64,000 bases of DNA, from NCBI GenBank assembly GCA_963833835.1, contig CAWHZI010000001.1, positions 62,001-126,000 of the forward strand, written 5' to 3'. The translations under genes were made by a program, and so were the position numbers. Numbering within the stretch: position 1 is the stretch's first letter; each line of letters opens with the position of its first letter. Source of the DNA: Bog-532 sp963833835. GTDB lineage: Bacteria; Actinomycetota; Actinomycetes; Streptosporangiales; Streptosporangiaceae. Shown here piece after piece: positions 1 to 8,317 of this stretch. The notes below the pieces were generated by a model, which was not told where the DNA came from, did no database searches, and saw only the letters and a list, made by a program, of their open reading frames with translations.

Positions 1-1121
1 TCGCCGAGACTCGCGTAGATGCCGTCGCGGACCAGGGCGTGCGTGAACGACCAGGAGCCAGGGGCGCCTGGCTGCCGCGTGACCAGCCCGCAGGTCTCCG
101 CGGCCGACAGCGCGCCGGTCGTGTCCTGGCTTTTTCTGGCCATCGCGGCGGCCAGCCCGGAGTCAAAATCCGCGCCCAGCACGCTCGCCGCAGCCAGCAG
201 GGCGCATGCGCCGTCGTCCAGGTTGCGCAGCAACGACGCGGCGAGGTGGCCGATCTCGGCGCTCCCGGCCGCGATGCGCGCCACCGCATCCGCGTCGGCA
301 GCCGCGCCGGGCTGGGCGGCCAGCACCCGGGCCAGCGTCGTCACATACAGCGCGTTGCCTTCCGAGCGGGCATGCACGAACCGCGCCAGTTCCGGGTTTT
401 CGGTCACCCCCGCGGCCCGCAAAAGGCCGGCGACGGCCGTCTCGCTCAGCGGCGTCACCCGCAGGATCTGTACGCCGGGCAACCTGGCCAGGTCCGTCAT
501 CGAGGTGCGCCAGGGCTCGCCGGCGGCGTCCCGGCAGGTGGCCAGCACGAGCAGCCGCGATCCTGGCAGCTCGGCCGCGAGCTCCCGCAGCAGGAACAGC
601 GACGCATGGTCCGCCCATTGCAGGTCCTCGAGGACGACGAGCAGGTCGGCGGCTCGTGCTGCGCCCGTGATCGCATCGGCCGCCGTGGCCGCCGCGCGGA
701 ACCTGGCCGCAGCCAGGTCGTCAGAGCGGGCGCTGTCAGAACTACGGCCACTGACCAGGTGGACCTCTTCGTCGGCCCCGACAGCGTTCAATATCCGCCG
801 CCACGGCCATAACGGCGGCGCGCCCCGTTCCTCGACGGCACGTCCCCACAGCACCCGCTGCCCGTCACGCCGTGCGCTACCGGCCAGTTCCTCCGCCAGC
901 CGTGTCTTGCCGATCCCCGGCGGACCGGTCAGCACGACGAGCCGCCCGCCGCCCGCCAGCGCCTCCGCCTGCCAGCTCCGCAGCGCGGCCAGCTCCTGGT
1001 CGCGCCCTGCCAGGCCGCCCAACCCGGGCGCCGCATCCGCCACGCGGCCATCTTCTCGCGCCGAGTCCGCCGCCGTCCACGCGGCGCGGGTCAAGTCGCG
1101 TAGCGGACCCCGTACTAGCAC
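1..1121 (-). CDS. AAA ATPase of LuxR/LAL regulator type, C-terminus outside window
   Basis: The frame runs from a GTG at 1121 off the left edge, so about 373 residues are visible and the C-terminus, where a LuxR-type helix-turn-helix would sit, is missing. Near the N-terminus GLAGRDQEL is typical of AAA_16 ATPases; a Walker A GPPGIGKT follows (about residues 66-73) and a Walker B LLVVLEDLQWAD (about 160-171). SFTHALVRDGIY resembles the segment that closes the ATPase module in ATP-dependent LuxR-family regulators. An in-frame TAG lies just upstream of the GTG, which limits the start; the ribosome binding site is weak, so a later TTG is possible. It is divergent from the gene at 1189. The regulator assignment is inference because the DNA-binding end is not visible. 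Confidence 0.75.
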   Translation of the reverse strand, partial: MLVRGPLRDLTRAAWTAADSAREDGRVADAAPGLGGLAGRDQELAALRSWQAEALAGGGRLVVLTGPPGIGKTRLAEELAGSARRDGQRVLWGRAVEERGAPPLWPWRRILNAVGADEEVHLVSGRSSDSARSDDLAAARFRAAATAADAITGAARAADLLVVLEDLQWADHASLFLLRELAAELPGSRLLVLATCRDAAGEPWRTSMTDLARLPGVQILRVTPLSETAVAGLLRAAGVTENPELARFVHARSEGNALYVTTLARVLAAQPGAAADADAVARIAAGSAEIGHLAASLLRNLDDGACALLAAASVLGADFDSGLAAAMARKSQDTTGALSAAETCGLVTRQPGAPGSWSFTHALVRDGIYASLG

Positions 1122-1188
1122 GCGTGTGCGGGCCTACCCCCAGTACCGACAGTGGTTGAGACAGATTCCTGCTCGAAAGGAGCCCTCT

Positions 1189-1800
1189 ATGCACGCGCGC
1201 CTGGATCGATACAACGGCCAGTCTGGTCACCAGTGGGACAGCCCCGCCCTGGCGGACCCCGGCATCGGCGTGGCGGGCCAGCCCGGCCTGCTCGGCAGCC
1301 TTACCTGCCGCCAGCTCGGCGGCCCAGCGACGGTCTGCCTCACCTTGTGGGACACCGAGGCCGACGCCGCCGGATTCCCAGGACCTGGCCCCGGGCTGAC
1401 CACGTCGGCTGGCGAGGTATACCAGGTCAGGGAGACCAAGGACGGCCCAGCCGCCGCGCAGACCCCGGCCTATGCCCGGCTGGTGTGCTTCGACGGCCCG
1501 CGCGCCCCGGAGCAGACCGCGGCCGAGGACCTGGCCGGCCGACAGCGGATCTGGCCGGCCATCCACGGTCTCACCGGGCTGGTGAGCGTCTACGTCCTGC
1601 GCGGGAGCGACCTCAGTTCCGTCGTCATCACCCTGGCCACGTCAGTCGAGACCCTCGACGCCGCCCAGCGAGCGGTCATGGCCACCGAACTGACGCCCGG
1701 CGAGGACCCCGCGCTGTTGCCCGGGCCCGACCGCGTCGAGATCCACCGCGTCACCGGCCACCACCTATCCGCGGCGCCCGCGAAGGAGGGGCGGATATGA
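1189..1800 (+). CDS. Hypothetical protein, possible dimeric alpha-beta barrel (ABM-like) fold
   Basis: A 203-residue protein starting at an ATG preceded by a clear AAAGGAG site at 1176-1182. The ORF is open far upstream, but that part is antisense to the ATPase gene and is not used. The protein seems to have two similar halves, each with a short strand-rich stretch; the second half (YARLVCFDGPRAPEQ, then VYVLRGSDLSSVVITLATS) resembles the antibiotic-biosynthesis-monooxygenase/Dabb type of small barrel, but I see no catalytic signature. Its stop overlaps the start of the lipoprotein gene (ATGA), so the two are probably co-translated. The function is unknown. Confidence 0.72.
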   Translation: MHARLDRYNGQSGHQWDSPALADPGIGVAGQPGLLGSLTCRQLGGPATVCLTLWDTEADAAGFPGPGPGLTTSAGEVYQVRETKDGPAAAQTPAYARLVCFDGPRAPEQTAAEDLAGRQRIWPAIHGLTGLVSVYVLRGSDLSSVVITLATSVETLDAAQRAVMATELTPGEDPALLPGPDRVEIHRVTGHHLSAAPAKEGRI

Positions 1801-2810
1801 ATTCGCGCTCGAGGCGCAGGACAGTACCTCTGTTCACCGCGCTCCTGACCGGGGTCGGCCTGGCCGCGGCTGCGTGCGGCGGAGGGGCAGCTGCCCCTCC
1901 AGTCAATGCACCGCCCGCCTCCCCGCACACCGCGGCAGAAAGGGCAGCCACGCTGAACTGGCTGGCCAAGACCAACCAGATGTGGACCAGAAATGACTTT
2001 GCCGCACTGGACCAGGTCACGACAGGTGAGATGCGCACGGTCTACCAGTCTGAGGAGCAGCAGGAAACATCCGAAGGCGCCAGCCGCAAGCCCCTGCAGC
2101 TGACCGGCCTGTCGATCACGACTCCATGCCAGAGCAGCGACAGGCCCGTCTTTGTCGCCTACGGCGACACCGACGTCGTCACCCTCGGGCAGGGCCTGCA
2201 GCCGGTTGCGATGGTCTTCGAGCAGGTGAAGAGCGTCTGGAAGCTAGCAGCCATCGTTAAGCATCCGAGCGGCAGTTCACGCTGGCCAGAGCTGTGCAGG
2301 CAAGGAGCCGCAACGACCGCACCTGCCGTCCTGGCGCCCGGCAAGTACGCGCCCGACCTGGCCCGGGTGCTGAACCACGCCGCGACCGGAACACCTGAGA
2401 CCGCCGCGACGGCGGCACCGTTCGCGGTTAACTCGTTCTTCTCCGGCCCCGGCTCGTTCACCGCCCAGTCCGCCACGCAGATCAGGCAGGACCGGGCGGA
2501 CAGGGTAGCGCTGACCGAGCGATTCTCCCCGGCCACCGACCCGGCATTCGCCCTGCCGCTAGCGGGCGGACGCGGATACTGGCTGATCGGTGTCCTCACC
2601 CAGACCGCCACCTACAGCTCCGCCGCGGGTACCCGGAAGGACACCTTCCCCGACGGCGCCGCTATCGCCACCACCAGGCCGGCCGTCGTACACCACGCGA
2701 CCGACACCTACATCACGACCTACACAGCGATCGACCCGCTTCACTCGGCGGGCGGAACGGTCGCCCTCGACGGATTCTTCGGCTGGCCGCTGGCCACCGT
2801 TGCCAGCTAG
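1797..2810 (+). CDS. Secreted lipoprotein of unknown function
   Basis: A 337-residue protein beginning at the ATG that overlaps the previous stop, with GAAGGAGG about 8 nt upstream. The N-terminus has an Arg-rich n-region (NSRSRRR), a hydrophobic stretch and a lipobox ending in Cys27 (LAAAAC), so it should be exported and lipid-anchored on the outer face of the membrane. The mature part starts with a Gly/Ala/Pro linker and continues as a soluble domain with two probable NTF2-like halves (MWTRNDFAALDQVTTGEM and, later, TYITTYTAIDPLHS), as in several actinobacterial lipoproteins. Coupling to the 1189 gene suggests a joint role. No enzymatic motif was found. Confidence 0.85.
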   Translation: MNSRSRRRTVPLFTALLTGVGLAAAACGGGAAAPPVNAPPASPHTAAERAATLNWLAKTNQMWTRNDFAALDQVTTGEMRTVYQSEEQQETSEGASRKPLQLTGLSITTPCQSSDRPVFVAYGDTDVVTLGQGLQPVAMVFEQVKSVWKLAAIVKHPSGSSRWPELCRQGAATTAPAVLAPGKYAPDLARVLNHAATGTPETAATAAPFAVNSFFSGPGSFTAQSATQIRQDRADRVALTERFSPATDPAFALPLAGGRGYWLIGVLTQTATYSSAAGTRKDTFPDGAAIATTRPAVVHHATDTYITTYTAIDPLHSAGGTVALDGFFGWPLATVAS

Positions 2811-2908
2811 CGCCAAGACACCAGCCCCGCACAGCTCACGGACAGGCGCTGGTCAGGACAGGTCCCAGCACGGACTGATCGGCACTTTGGTGCCCTGGTG
2901 CCTGCTGG

Positions 2909-2970
2909 AAGATTCCACCTGCATGCCCACCTTTAGGTGACGGCGGGAGCCGGCTGGCCTCCTAGCGTGC
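2909..2970 (+). promoter_or_regulatory. Shared promoter-like block, copy A (upstream of DUF5999 gene)
   Basis: AAGATTCCACC starts at 2909, CACCTTTAGGTG (arms CACCT/AGGTG) ends just before GGTGAC at 2936-2941, and 21 nt later a TAGCGT hexamer (2963-2968) fits the actinobacterial -10 pattern TAnnnT. The same arrangement recurs at 6122 and 6495. The start codon of the DUF5999 gene is 53 nt after the hexamer. The upstream box looks like an activator site placed at the -35 position. Confidence 0.6.
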
Positions 2971-3021
2971 AGAGGACGCGAACGCGCAACCCTGCCCGCC
3001 GCGCCATCCGGAGGTAGGCAA

Positions 3022-3228
3022 ATGTGTCCCCATCTACCCACGTGCCCGCCGGCTGACCGCCCGGACCGTGCCGCCGCCCGCACCGTGGCTTCTCACCCCG
3101 AGCAAGGATGGAGCCTGCTCTGCAACGGCGTGATCGTGTTCGATGACCTGGGCGAGATCCTGCCCGGGGACCGGGCCACTCCTCCTCCGCACCGCCGGGC
3201 GCGCTCCCGGCTTCCCGCGGCGGCGTGA
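3022..3228 (+). CDS. DUF5999 family small protein
   Basis: A 68-residue protein with a good GGAGG site at 3010-3014 ahead of the ATG. The sequence MCPHLPTCPPADRPDR, then VASHPEQGWSLLCNGV and VFDDLGEILPG, is characteristic of the actinobacterial DUF5999 family. The family is widespread, but no biochemical role is established as far as I know. Three cysteines (residues 2, 8 and 34) could bind metal, which is inference. The gene stands alone, is convergent with the LAL regulator and lies behind promoter block A. Confidence 0.85.
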   Translation: MCPHLPTCPPADRPDRAAARTVASHPEQGWSLLCNGVIVFDDLGEILPGDRATPPPHRRARSRLPAAA

Positions 3229-3267
3229 GAGGTCCAGCGGCAGGAGCCTGTCGCTATCTGGCCGCGG

Positions 3268-6045
3268 CTAAGGGATCAGCCCTAGTCCCCGCGCCCGGCT
3301 GACGGCCTCGGTGCGGTTGGCCGCGCCGAGCTTGCCCAGGACGTGGCTGACGTGCTTCTTGATGGTGTCGAGGGTGACCACGAGCTGCCTCGCAATGGCC
3401 TGGTTCGACTTACCTGCCGCCAGCATCGTCAGCACCTCCAGCTCGCGGCTGGTCAGCTGATCGACTAGGCCTGGCACCGCCGCGGGGGCCGTGCCGGACC
3501 GGGGGGCAGGCCTTGCGGGCCCGACGTCAAAGGCGAGCTGGAGCCGGGGCAGGCAGCGGAGCGGAACCCGGACCTGGCCGTCCCGCTCGGCCTTAATCAG
3601 CCGGGTCAGCAGCGCGGCCATCGGCGGTCCCTCGTCGGCGAAGACCCGGACATAGCCCTGCGGGCAGGCCAGCGTGAGCACGTCGGCGAGGGCGTTCACC
3701 GCGTCGGCGTCCTGGCCGCAGGCGGCTAGCGCCAGCGCCCGTAGCGCACCGGACTCGATCACGCTACCGAGCCGGTCCTGGGCGACCGCCGCGGCGTACA
3801 GCCGGTCCAGCAGCGCGAGCGCCTCGACGGGCCGCTGCTGGGCCAGCAGCACCCGGGCCAGCACCAGGTAACCCGGCTCGCGCGGATAGCGCGGTTCGTC
3901 TTCGGCGTGCAGGCCGGTCTCGTGAGTCCACCGCGCGGCCGCGGCCACGTCGCCCTGGGCCAGCAGCAGCCGGGCCCGCTGCGCCGGGGCCGGATACAGC
4001 AGGCCAGCAGGCACCGGCGAGGCATGCTCGGCTTCGCCGATCGCCTCCAGCGCTCCGGCCGGATCGCCGGCGGCCTGCCGGATCCACGCCAGTGTCACCC
4101 AGCCCGGGGCCGGCGATGGCCCGTAGAGGAACTGGCGGCTTAGCGCGATGCCCTCGGTGACGTGCCGGAGGGCACGGTCGAGCTCGTTCCGCTGGAAGGC
4201 CACCTCGGCCAGGCCCAGATACACGGGGCCGGCGGTCGGCGGAAGCGGCCGGCCGGGCACCGCGATGGCTTCCAGCGCCTGCTCGTAAGTCTGGACGGCC
4301 GCGTCCAGGCGGCCCAGAGCCCGCTGGACCTGGGCGAGCTGGACACGGTGCCATGCGGTCAAAGCGGGCTGGCCGCCCGCCTGCCACCCGGCGGTGCTGG
4401 ACGCGAAGGCGCGCTCGGCTTCCGCGAGCCGGCCACGGAGCCACTCGGCCATGGCCAGGAATCCCCGGGCGGTAGAACTCAGCAGCCACTCGCCCTCGCG
4501 GCACTCGGCCAGAGCTCGCGACGCGAACGCGGCCCCGGCTTCGGCGTCGCCGCGGAGCAGGGCGAGAAAGGCACGACGGATCGCGATCAGGGCCGGGACA
4601 TTCGCCAGCATGCTGCCCGCCCGGCCGACGGTAGGCTCGAACGGCTCCCCCGCCGTGCCCGGGGCCGCCCGCTCGGCCGCGTCCAGCAACGGCTCCATCT
4701 CCTCCACCCGGCCACCGGCGATGGCCAGTTGTCCCTGGGCGAGCAGCAGCCGGGGGCGGGATCGGACCAGATCATCGGGCAACGCCGACAGCCACCGCTG
4801 AAGCGTCGTCCCTTCGCCGCTCAGGTAGTAGCGCTCATCGAAGTACTGCTCGATCAGCCGGGCGGCCAGGGTCATCTCCCCGGCGCCAACCGCGTGCCGG
4901 ATCGCGTCATCGGCCAGCCCGTGCTCCGCGCACCAGGCGGCCGCGTTCCGGTGCAGTTCAGGAACGCGGCCGGACTGTTCGGCCTGCAGGCGGGCGCGGA
5001 GTAGGTCAGCGAACAGGTGGTGGTAGCGCCACCAGCCGCGCACCTCGTCCAGCGGCACCACGAACAGCCCGGCCCGTTCGGCCTCTTCCAACAGCGCCTG
5101 GCTGTCAGGCCGGCCGGTGACCGCGTCACACAGCTCCCCCGACAGCCGCTCCAGCACCGAGGTCTCAAGCAAAAAGGTGCGCATCTGCTCGCTCTGCTGC
5201 TCGAGCACCTCTTCGGTCAGGAAGTCCAGGACGTAGCGGTGGCTGCCGGTGAACGCGGCCGTGAACCGGGCGGTATCGGGCCGCCCGCGCATCGACAAGG
5301 CCGCCAACTGCAGCCCGGTGGCCCACCCCTCGGTGCGGGTGGTCAGCGCCGCCACCGCCATTTCCGGCAGGACCACGCCGGATTCGGCCGCCCCCCGCTG
5401 CAGCAGCGCCCCCGCCTCGTCCGCGGTGAATCGCAGTTCCGCGGCGCGCAGTTCAGCCAGCTGATCACGGCCCCGCAGCCGGCCCAGCGGCAGCGGCGGG
5501 TCGCTGCGGCTGGCCAGCACCAGGTGCAGTCCCGGCGGCCGGTGCTCGATCAAGAACCCGAGCGAGGAGTGCACCGTCTCGGAGTCAATCAGGTGGTAGT
5601 CGTCGAGCACCAGCAGCTCCTGGTCCGCTTCCGGCCCGGCGGCCAGTTCGTTGATCAGCGCGGTCACCAGTCCCTCGTACGACGAAGGCGCGGGCGGGCC
5701 GAGCAGCGGGCCCACCCGTTCGGCGAGCCCCGGCCGGCCCTGGTTCAGCGCGGCCACGCCGTGGCGCCAGAACCGCGCCGGGTCGTTATCGCCGACGTCG
5801 AGCGACAGCCACGCCACCGGCTGCTGGCTACGCCGCACCCAGTCGGCGAGCAGGATCGTCTTGCCGTACCCCGCCGGGGCGCAGACCAGCATCAGGCCAC
5901 GCGTCAGGCCCTCGTCGAGGCGTTCCGCCAACCGGGGGCGCGGTACCAGGTCCGGGCGTGGCCTGGGCACGTGCAACTTGGTGGCCAGCAGGACATCTCG
6001 CTCGGAGGCCACCTCCGATGGGACCGCGAAGGGCGGCTCAACCAT
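3268..6045 (-). CDS. LuxR family ATP-dependent (LAL, MalT-like) transcriptional regulator
   Basis: A 925-residue regulator. An N-terminal ATPase module has Walker A APAGYGKT (about residues 56-63) and Walker B LLVLDDYHL (about 144-152) and is followed by winged-helix and TPR-like helical repeats. The last 60 residues form a LuxR helix-turn-helix (LTSRELEVLTMLAAGKSN, then TIKKHVSHVLGKL). This is the full MalT/LAL layout, in which ligand and ATP binding cause oligomerisation and activation. I chose the ATG at 6045 (MVEPPF) because homologous sequence begins shortly after it; an in-frame ATG at 6099 is also possible. The gene lies among three small genes that share one promoter block, so it is the natural candidate activator for them; that link is inference. 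Confidence 0.9.
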   Translation of the reverse strand: MVEPPFAVPSEVASERDVLLATKLHVPRPRPDLVPRPRLAERLDEGLTRGLMLVCAPAGYGKTILLADWVRRSQQPVAWLSLDVGDNDPARFWRHGVAALNQGRPGLAERVGPLLGPPAPSSYEGLVTALINELAAGPEADQELLVLDDYHLIDSETVHSSLGFLIEHRPPGLHLVLASRSDPPLPLGRLRGRDQLAELRAAELRFTADEAGALLQRGAAESGVVLPEMAVAALTTRTEGWATGLQLAALSMRGRPDTARFTAAFTGSHRYVLDFLTEEVLEQQSEQMRTFLLETSVLERLSGELCDAVTGRPDSQALLEEAERAGLFVVPLDEVRGWWRYHHLFADLLRARLQAEQSGRVPELHRNAAAWCAEHGLADDAIRHAVGAGEMTLAARLIEQYFDERYYLSGEGTTLQRWLSALPDDLVRSRPRLLLAQGQLAIAGGRVEEMEPLLDAAERAAPGTAGEPFEPTVGRAGSMLANVPALIAIRRAFLALLRGDAEAGAAFASRALAECREGEWLLSSTARGFLAMAEWLRGRLAEAERAFASSTAGWQAGGQPALTAWHRVQLAQVQRALGRLDAAVQTYEQALEAIAVPGRPLPPTAGPVYLGLAEVAFQRNELDRALRHVTEGIALSRQFLYGPSPAPGWVTLAWIRQAAGDPAGALEAIGEAEHASPVPAGLLYPAPAQRARLLLAQGDVAAAARWTHETGLHAEDEPRYPREPGYLVLARVLLAQQRPVEALALLDRLYAAAVAQDRLGSVIESGALRALALAACGQDADAVNALADVLTLACPQGYVRVFADEGPPMAALLTRLIKAERDGQVRVPLRCLPRLQLAFDVGPARPAPRSGTAPAAVPGLVDQLTSRELEVLTMLAAGKSNQAIARQLVVTLDTIKKHVSHVLGKLGAANRTEAVSRARGLGLIP

Positions 6046-6121
6046 ATCCCCACCCTGCCCGGTCTTTTTGGCCCGCAACCGCGCGAAATGCAACGGCATT
6101 TCCGTGCCCTCACCGCCGCGA

Positions 6122-6181
6122 AAGATTCCACCTGCGTAGCCACTTTCGGGTGACGCCCCGCGAGCCGAACCTCCATTACCT
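6122..6181 (+). promoter_or_regulatory. Shared promoter-like block, copy B (upstream of 60-aa basic protein)
   Basis: AAGATTCCACC at 6122 is followed by CACTTTCGGGTG and GGTGAC at 6149-6154. The distance from the first box to GGTGAC is 27 nt, as in copy A. Exactly 21 nt later is TTACCT (6176-6181), a weaker -10 candidate than in the other copies. The block lies between the LAL regulator start and the divergent small gene at 6252, so it could serve both directions. Confidence 0.55.
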
Positions 6182-6251
6182 TCGCCTCACAGACCTGGCC
6201 GACGCCGATGACATCAGCGCCATCGGCCGTCCTATCGGATGGAGGACTCAC

Positions 6252-6434
6252 ATGAAACAGATCCAGCGGGCCAAGCGCCATCGCGGATCGGCCCGCGGGC
6301 GGCAAGAGCCGCTGGCCGTCGATCCGCGCGATCCGGACATCGTGCACGCCCACCGGATCACCCGGCGCAGCAGCCGTCCCGGTGCCAGCCGAGTGCGGTC
6401 CGGCAGCCACAACCCCGCCACGCCGGTTAGCTGA
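6252..6434 (+). CDS. Small basic protein of unknown function (60 aa)
   Basis: The ORF starts at an ATG preceded by GGATGGAGG (6239-6247) and encodes 60 residues that are very rich in Arg, Lys and Ser (MKQIQRAKRHRGSARGRQEP at the start). I know no family for it. There is no signal peptide and no membrane span; the strong positive charge would fit binding to nucleic acid or acidic surfaces, which is only inference. The good Shine-Dalgarno site and promoter block B upstream are the main reasons to believe it is a real gene. It is divergent from the LAL regulator. Confidence 0.6.
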   Translation: MKQIQRAKRHRGSARGRQEPLAVDPRDPDIVHAHRITRRSSRPGASRVRSGSHNPATPVS

Positions 6435-6494
6435 TCCGTCCTGAACACCGGGAGCCAAGCCGGGCGGCACCATCGTGCCGGCGCCGTCGCGGCA

Positions 6495-6557
6495 AAGATT
6501 CCACCCAGCATGGGCACCTTCGGGTGACGCCAATCCCGTTCCGGATTCGTAGCGTGC
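6495..6557 (+). promoter_or_regulatory. Shared promoter-like block, copy C (upstream of 101-aa protein)
   Basis: AAGATTCCACC at 6495, CACCTTCGGGTG, GGTGAC at 6523-6528 and, again exactly 21 nt later, TAGCGTGC (6550-6557) as in copy A. One extra base lies between the first box and GGTGAC. The start codon of the 101-aa gene is 32 nt downstream of the TAGCGT hexamer. Confidence 0.6.
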
Positions 6558-6587
6558 AGTCGGCGCAGGAAACATCCGGAGGAGATC

Positions 6588-6893
6588 ATGCATCCGAGCA
6601 TCATTCAACAACTCGCAGCCGACCACATCAGGGAGATACACGCGAAAGCAGAGAACGAGCGCCTGGGCCACCAGGCACGCCAGGCACGCCGGGCGAGGCG
6701 CCGCGCACCGTCCATGCGACCAAGGCATCCGGCCAAAGGGACGCTCAAATACGACGATCCCCGCCTGGACGCAGGCCAGCGGCCTGCCAGGTACGAGCAG
6801 CCCAGCCCACCGCCTCTGCCGGTGATGGCCGGCTCGCCGCCAGATGCCGGCGACGCCAGCACGCGACGCGAATCGCTGGACCATAGCCACTGA
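6588..6893 (+). CDS. Small charged protein of unknown function (101 aa)
   Basis: The ATG is preceded by CCGGAGGAG (6576-6584). The N-terminal 40 residues form a likely amphipathic helix (MHPSIIQQLAADHIREIH), followed by an Arg/Ala-rich stretch (HQARQARRARRR) and a Pro-rich, probably disordered tail. Similar short proteins beginning MxPxxxQxLAxxHxR occur in many actinobacteria without known function. It sits behind promoter block C and ends 120 nt before the glycosyltransferase gene. It is not clear whether it is co-transcribed with that gene. Confidence 0.7.
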   Translation: MHPSIIQQLAADHIREIHAKAENERLGHQARQARRARRRAPSMRPRHPAKGTLKYDDPRLDAGQRPARYEQPSPPPLPVMAGSPPDAGDASTRRESLDHSH

Positions 6894-7016
6894 TCAGCGC
6901 GAGGTCGCAGGAGGTTCGAGCCGGCCTTACCGAAGAGGGCGGGCTTGCGGCAAGACCAGGATCCTGCCACCCAATCGCTGGCCGAGGCCAGAACCTGCGG
7001 AAATGGGAGTCATGAA

Positions 7017-8300
7017 ATGCGCGTGTTGTTGTCAACGACCGGTTCGCGCGGGGACGTCGAACCGCTAGTGGGACTCGCGGTGCGGTTGCGGGCACTCGGC
7101 GCGCAGGTACGGGTATGCGCGCCGCCGGACGAGGAGTTCGCGGCGCGGCTGGCCGGCGTCGGCGTGCCGCTGGTGGCAACCGGCCAGCCGGTGCGCCCGA
7201 TGGTGACCGGGGCGACGCCACCGGCGTCGGACCTGCCCCGGCGCGCGGCCGCGTTGGTCGCCGCGCAGTTCGAGACGCTCGCCGCAGCGGCCAGAGGATG
7301 TGATGCGCTGGTGGCGACCAGCCCGCAGCAGTTCGGCGCGCGGTCGCTGACCGAGAAACTGGGCATCCACTACGTGTACGCGAGCTACTGTCCGGTCCTC
7401 CTGCCGTCACCGCACCACCCGCCGCACCCGCTGCCTGGCCTGCCATTTCCACCGGAGATCACCGACAACCGGGTGCTGTGGGACCTGAACGCCCAGAGCT
7501 ATAACGCGGTGTTTGGCCCGGCGCTCAACGCCCACCGCGCGTTGATCGGCCTGCCACCGGTGGACAACGTCCGTGACCACGTCTTCACCGACCACCCGTG
7601 GCTGGCGGCGGACCCGACCCTGGGCCCCTGGCAGCCGGCGGACCTCGACGTCGTGCAGACCGGCGCGTGGATCCTGCCGGACGAACGCCCGCTCCCGGCC
7701 GAGCTGACAGCCTTCCTGGACGCCGGCCCACCACCGGTGTACGCGGGTTTCGGCAGCATGCCCATGCGAGCTTCGAAGGACGTCGCCCGGGTGGCCATCG
7801 AGGCGATCCGCGCGCAGGGCCGCCGCGCACTGGTCTCCCGCGGCTGGGCCGACCTGGCCCTGATCGATGAACAGGACGACTGCTTCGCCGTCGGCGAGGT
7901 CAATCAGCAGGCACTGTTCGGCCGGGTGGCCGCCGTCGTGCACCACGGCGGGGCGGGCACCACGACGACGGCCGCCCGGGCCGGCGCGCCTCAGGTGGTG
8001 ATACCCCAGATGGTGGACCAGCCATACTGGGCCGGCCGGGTGGCCGACCTGGGCATCGGCACGGCACACGATAGTCCGGCTCCGACCACCGGATCCCTGT
8101 CAGCCGCGCTCAGGACAGCCCTGACCCCCCAGACCCGCGCACGAGCGACCGCCGTCGCGGCCGCGATCCGCACCGACGGGGCGACCGTGGCCGCGACGCT
8201 GCTGGCCGACGCGGTCAGCCGGGAAGCCGCCAGCGGCCGCGTGAACCATAGGGGATCGTCGAGGCAGGCCCCAGACACGAACACCGGCAAACTCCGGTGA
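7017..8300 (+). CDS. GT1 family glycosyltransferase (UGT/MGT-like)
   Basis: A 427-residue GT-B glycosyltransferase of the kind that transfers a nucleotide-activated sugar to lipids, macrolides or other small acceptors. The N-terminal MRVLLSTTGSRGDVEPLVGL is the acceptor-domain start typical of the family, and the nucleotide-sugar site VVHHGGAGTTT lies around residue 308, followed by the usual PxxxDQPYWAGRV stretch. The start at 7017 is supported by GGGAG at 7005-7009; the overlapping ATG at 7012 is in another frame. No biosynthetic cluster surrounds it, so the acceptor cannot be named; a glycolipid or detoxification role is possible. Confidence 0.9.
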   Translation: MRVLLSTTGSRGDVEPLVGLAVRLRALGAQVRVCAPPDEEFAARLAGVGVPLVATGQPVRPMVTGATPPASDLPRRAAALVAAQFETLAAAARGCDALVATSPQQFGARSLTEKLGIHYVYASYCPVLLPSPHHPPHPLPGLPFPPEITDNRVLWDLNAQSYNAVFGPALNAHRALIGLPPVDNVRDHVFTDHPWLAADPTLGPWQPADLDVVQTGAWILPDERPLPAELTAFLDAGPPPVYAGFGSMPMRASKDVARVAIEAIRAQGRRALVSRGWADLALIDEQDDCFAVGEVNQQALFGRVAAVVHHGGAGTTTTAARAGAPQVVIPQMVDQPYWAGRVADLGIGTAHDSPAPTTGSLSAALRTALTPQTRARATAVAAAIRTDGATVAATLLADAVSREAASGRVNHRGSSRQAPDTNTGKLR

Positions 8301-8317
8301 CCTGCGCGGCGGTGGCG

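Noticed and set aside
19..1188. Plus-strand frame ahead of the 1189 gene
   Set aside because: The minus strand here encodes a clear AAA ATPase with Walker motifs; the plus frame is its shadow and only the part from ATG 1189 has a ribosome site and its own character.
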